Part shown: positions 53,393 to 55,686 of the stretch, piece after piece
Numbering within the stretch: the stretch's first letter is position 1
Layout of the letters: every line of letters starts with the position of its first letter
DNA from: an uncultured Lachnospiraceae bacterium
GTDB taxonomy: Bacteria > Bacillota > Clostridia > Lachnospirales > Lachnospiraceae
NCBI GenBank assembly: GCA_902781505.1
Contig: CACZJL010000012.1
Coordinates: 1 to 55,686 of the forward strand
Length of the DNA stretch: 55,686 nucleotides
Direction: 5' to 3'
Made by a program: the position numbers and the translations under genes
The notes under the pieces: model-generated
The model's database searches: none
Told to the model about the DNA's origin: nothing
The model's input: only the letters and a program-made list of their open reading frames with translations

Positions 53393-54408
53393 AGGATATT
53401 AATATTCTGGCAATTGAGAGCTCCTGTGATGAAACGGCAGCAGCCGTTGTGAGAAACGGAAGAGAAGTGCTTTCGAATGTAATCAATACGCAGATTGACA
53501 TTCACACCTTGTACGGTGGTGTGGTGCCGGAAATTGCATCCAGAAAGCATATTGAAAACATTAACCCGGTCATCAGAAAGGCGTTAAAAGATGCAAATAT
53601 GACCTGGGACGATATCGATGCAATTGGTATAACCTATGGACCGGGGCTTGTTGGCGCCCTGCTTGTTGGTGTGGCCGAGGCAAAGGCTCTTGCGTGGGCG
53701 TTAAAGAAGCCACTTGTGCCTGTGCACCATATTGAAGGACATATTTCAGCAAATTATATCGCAGATAAGACGTTAGAACCGCCATTTGCCGCGCTCGTCG
53801 TATCGGGCGGACATACTCATCTGGTCGAGGTGAAGGATTACGGTTCCTATGAAATTATCGGAAGAACCCGAGATGATGCTGCAGGTGAGGCTTTCGATAA
53901 GGTAGCAAGAGCGGTTGGCTTAGGATATCCTGGCGGACCAAAGATTGATAAGTTGTCTAAAGAAGGAAATCCGGATGCGATTACCTTCCCTGTTGCGCAC
54001 GTTAACGGTTCTGCGTATGACTTCTCTTTCTCGGGAATTAAGTCTGCGGTACTGAATTACTTAAATGGCGCACAGATGAAGAATGAAGAAGTGAATAAGG
54101 CAGATCTGGTTGCGTCCTTCCAGAAGGCGGTTGTCAGCGCACTTGTTGATCATTCCATGATGTTGGTGAAGGAAAAGGGGTATAAGAAGCTTGCAATTGC
54201 CGGCGGTGTATCGGCCAATTCCGCTCTGCGTGCGGCCTGCGAGGAAGCATGTAAGGAAGCGGGGGTTGAGTTCTTCTGTCCCCCACTTGGTCTGTGTACA
54301 GACAATGCGGCCATGATTGGAGCTGCGGCTTACTATGAATATGTAAATGGAACAAGGGGAGCGTGGGATTTAAATGCCATTCCGAACCTTAAGCTTGGAG
54401 AACGCTAA
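53389..54408 (+). CDS. tsaD: tRNA t6A transferase TsaD
   Basis: A 339-residue ASKHA enzyme that transfers the threonylcarbamoyl group to A37. The metal-binding [11 protein letters not shown] and the ATP-site motifs [21 protein letters not shown] and [10 protein letters not shown] are intact. It overlaps rnz and is directly followed by ispD. Together with tsaE and tsaB in this cluster only TsaC/Sua5 is missing from the pathway. Confidence 0.97.
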   Translation: MKDINILAIESSCDETAAAVVRNGREVLSNVINTQIDIHTLYGGVVPEIASRKHIENINPVIRKALKDANMTWDDIDAIGITYGPGLVGALLVGVAEAKALAWALKKPLVPVHHIEGHISANYIADKTLEPPFAALVVSGGHTHLVEVKDYGSYEIIGRTRDDAAGEAFDKVARAVGLGYPGGPKIDKLSKEGNPDAITFPVAHVNGSAYDFSFSGIKSAVLNYLNGAQMKNEEVNKADLVASFQKAVVSALVDHSMMLVKEKGYKKLAIAGGVSANSALRAACEEACKEAGVEFFCPPLGLCTDNAAMIGAAAYYEYVNGTRGAWDLNAIPNLKLGER

Positions 54409-55122
54409 ATGAGCAGAGTATTTGCGATAGTTCTTGCCGGTGGATCCGGCACGAGAATGCATTCGGAGATTCCGAAGCAATATATGGACTTACAGGGAGA
54501 TCCGGTAATCCTGCACTCAATCAGAGCATTTGCCGGGAAAGTTGATCAGGCAATTCTCGTGGCAAAGGAACATGAGTGGGATTATCTGAATCGTTTTGTC
54601 GTGCCACGTGCAGGTGTTCCGGTGACACTGGCGGATGCAGGACGGGAACGATACGATTCGGTTCTGTCAGGATTAGAGAAGCTGAAGCGTTTTGATGCGC
54701 TTGATACGGATCTGATTCTGATTCATGATGGCGCGCGTCCTCTAGTTACAGGAGAAATTATAGAGCGCTGTATTGAGGATGCGAAAGAACATGGCGCCTG
54801 TGCGGCTGCCATGCCGGTTAAGGATACGATTAAGGTGGCGTCTGCTTCGGGATATGCTGTGGAGACGCCGGACCGTTCTACTCTCTGGCAGATTCAGACG
54901 CCACAGGCTTTTCGAATCGGGTTGATTAAAGAGTCATATAAAAGGATGAAAGAAGATCCTTCCTTTAAGGCGGGCATGTTAAATATCACAGATGATGCGA
55001 TGGTTGTAGAGAACTTTTCAAGTGTCCGGGTGAAGCTTACCATGGGCAGTTATGAGAATATGAAAATAACTACACCGGAAGATATTGAAATCGCAAGATT
55101 TTTTATTGACAAGGTAAAATAG
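54409..55122 (+). CDS. ispD: 2-C-methyl-D-erythritol 4-phosphate cytidylyltransferase
   Basis: A 237-residue nucleotidyltransferase of the MEP isoprenoid pathway, making CDP-ME from MEP and CTP. LAGGSGTRM with Lys in IPKQYMDLQG forms the CTP site; HDGARPLV and VKDTIKV are family motifs. IspD-like ribitol-5-phosphate cytidylyltransferase (TarI) is a close alternative, and no teichoic-acid or other MEP genes are nearby to decide. It abuts tsaD without a gap. Confidence 0.85.
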   Translation: MSRVFAIVLAGGSGTRMHSEIPKQYMDLQGDPVILHSIRAFAGKVDQAILVAKEHEWDYLNRFVVPRAGVPVTLADAGRERYDSVLSGLEKLKRFDALDTDLILIHDGARPLVTGEIIERCIEDAKEHGACAAAMPVKDTIKVASASGYAVETPDRSTLWQIQTPQAFRIGLIKESYKRMKEDPSFKAGMLNITDDAMVVENFSSVRVKLTMGSYENMKITTPEDIEIARFFIDKVK

Positions 55123-55134
55123 ACGTGTTAGTAT
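55106..55134 (+). promoter_or_regulatory. tRNA-Ser promoter inside ispD
   Basis: TTGACA (55106-55111), 17 bases, TAGTAT (55129-55134). It overlaps the last codons of ispD and would drive the tRNA genes. Confidence 0.65.
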
Positions 55135-55173
55135 ATTCAAGTCGTCGGTAACGGCGACAACAATAAAGCATAT

Positions 55174-55259
55174 GGAGAGGTACCGAAGTGGCCATAACGG
55201 GGCGGTCTTGAAAACCGTTTGTCTTCACGGGCGCATGGGTTCGAATCCCATCCTCTCCG
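55174..55259 (+). tRNA. tRNA-Ser (anticodon TGA)
   Basis: Acceptor stem GGAGAGG (55174-55180) pairs with CCTCTCC (55252-55258), discriminator G. The anticodon loop is CTTGAAA, so TGA reads UCA-type serine codons. A long variable arm and GGTTCGAATCC T-loop are present. CCA is not encoded. A run of T residues follows. Confidence 0.95.
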
Positions 55260-55313
55260 CTTTTTTGTCTTTACGTTATGGCAGATAACAGCATACTTTA
55301 GGTAGGCTATCCT

Positions 55314-55402
55314 GGAGAAGTACCCAAGAGGCTGAAGGGACACCCCTGGAAAGGGTGCAGGTCGTTAATAGCGGCGCGAGGGTTCAAATCCCTCCTTCTC
55401 CG
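55314..55402 (+). tRNA. tRNA-Ser (anticodon GGA)
   Basis: Acceptor stem GGAGAAG (55314-55320) pairs with CTTCTCC (55395-55401), discriminator G. The anticodon loop is CTGGAAA between CACCC and GGGTG. The long variable arm and GGTTCAAATCC T-loop are typical of tRNA-Ser. CCA is not encoded. Confidence 0.95.
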
Positions 55403-55440
55403 TTTCTGAAAAATCTTCGAAAGAAAATTTTTCAGAAAGT
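55403..55440 (+). terminator. Hairpin after the tRNA-Ser pair
   Basis: A TTTCTGAAAAAT / ATTTTTCAGAAA inverted repeat (12 bp) with a 13-base loop immediately follows the second tRNA. It is AT-rich, so termination strength is uncertain. Confidence 0.55.
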
Positions 55441-55451
55441 TGAAAAACTTG

Positions 55452-55584
55452 TTGACAGGTCTAAAAAGAAATGGTATTCTTTTTAAGCTGTCGCCGAGAG
55501 GTTTCAGCAAATACAACTTCTTAAAATCACTTGAAAACAGCGAAAAATAAGGGGTTGACAAGTTTAACAAAATAAGTTAAACTT
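55452..55584 (+). promoter_or_regulatory. Tandem rRNA operon promoters P1 and P2
   Basis: P1: TTGACA (55452-55457), 17 bases, TATTCT (55475-55480). P2: TTGACA (55555-55560), 17 bases, TAAACT (55578-55583). A perfect 9-bp inverted repeat, AAGTTTAAC (55560-55568) and GTTAAACTT (55576-55584), runs from the last base of the P2 -35 through its -10. Confidence 0.8.
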
Positions 55585-55686
55585 GCAAAGCACTCGACGA
55601 AAGAAGAGTGTAAAAATGCGAATCTTTGATCCGCAATGGTCTTTGATAATTGAACAGCAAACCAACCCTGAAAATTCTTTATGAAT
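55585..55686 (+). ncRNA. rRNA leader, 16S gene expected just beyond the edge
   Basis: The stretch contains TCTTTGATAATTGAACAGC, the leader typical of clostridial rRNA operons, and ends in TTTATGAAT, which resembles the bases that come just before or at the 16S rRNA start. The mature 16S is not contained in the window beyond perhaps a few bases. Confidence 0.7.

Overview
The window reads as chromosomal core DNA from a low-to-mid GC Firmicute of class Clostridia, most likely a Lachnospiraceae-type gut anaerobe. The reasons are AGGAGG-type ribosome binding sites and TTGACA/TATAAT promoters throughout, a fructose PTS with a DeoR regulator, an IscR-NifS-CysK block, a PheB/hom/aspartate-kinase operon, a long-form HPF next to secA, and F-type ATPase genes. 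No phage, transposase, IS or CRISPR is visible. The family-level assignment is an inference from gene content.

Layout: (1) 1-2.6 kb: a DUF3592 membrane protein and a divergent RelA/SpoT-domain protein. (2) 2.7-6.7 kb: fructose operon fruR-fruK-fruA-ptsH behind a promoter covered by tandem 10-bp repeats. (3) 6.8-9.1 kb: a GH3-like protein fused to a Nudix domain. (4) 9.1-12.9 kb: sulfur block mnmA-iscR-iscS-cysK. (5) 13.2-15 kb: a large acidic membrane protein with Ltp-type repeats and a cre-like operator. (6) 15.2-17.8 kb: methionine ABC importer metNIQ. (7) 18-24.5 kb: a WYL regulator, two small membrane proteins and sbcDC. (8) 24.7-32.3 kb: a LysR gene running straight into an F-ATPase operon in which delta and alpha are one 684-residue polypeptide, ending in a small unknown ORF that contains a terminator-like hairpin. 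(9) 32.4-34.5 kb: ptsI and csoR. (10) 34.5-38.2 kb: serine hydrolase (-), CDF transporter (+), SDR (-). (11) 38.2-38.6 kb: a cluster of DnaA boxes, then hpf, secA and prfB. (12) 43.5 kb: an AT-rich orphan membrane ORF. (13) 44.3-47.4 kb: ACT regulator-hom-aspartate kinase. (14) a Q/N-rich DUF4190 protein (-) and tex. (15) 50.7-55.1 kb: tsaE-tsaB-rimI-rnz-tsaD-ispD. (16) two tRNA-Ser genes and two strong tandem promoters leading into what should be a 16S rRNA gene just past the right edge.

How the parts connect: ptsI (32.5 kb), ptsH (6.4 kb) and fruA form one phosphorelay. Its HPr keeps His15 but has Arg at position 46, so it should not be a substrate for HPr kinase. metNIQ, cysK, iscS and mnmA share the sulfur economy (Met uptake, Cys synthesis, sulfur transfer, tRNA thiolation). 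tsaE/B/D make t6A on tRNA, and rnz, rimI, prfB and hpf add to a translation-heavy right half.

The points most worth a second look are the delta-alpha ATP synthase fusion, the GH3-Nudix fusion, the DnaA-box cluster with no dnaA beside it, the RelA/SpoT protein with an altered acceptor loop, and the perfect dyad inside the rRNA promoter spacer.
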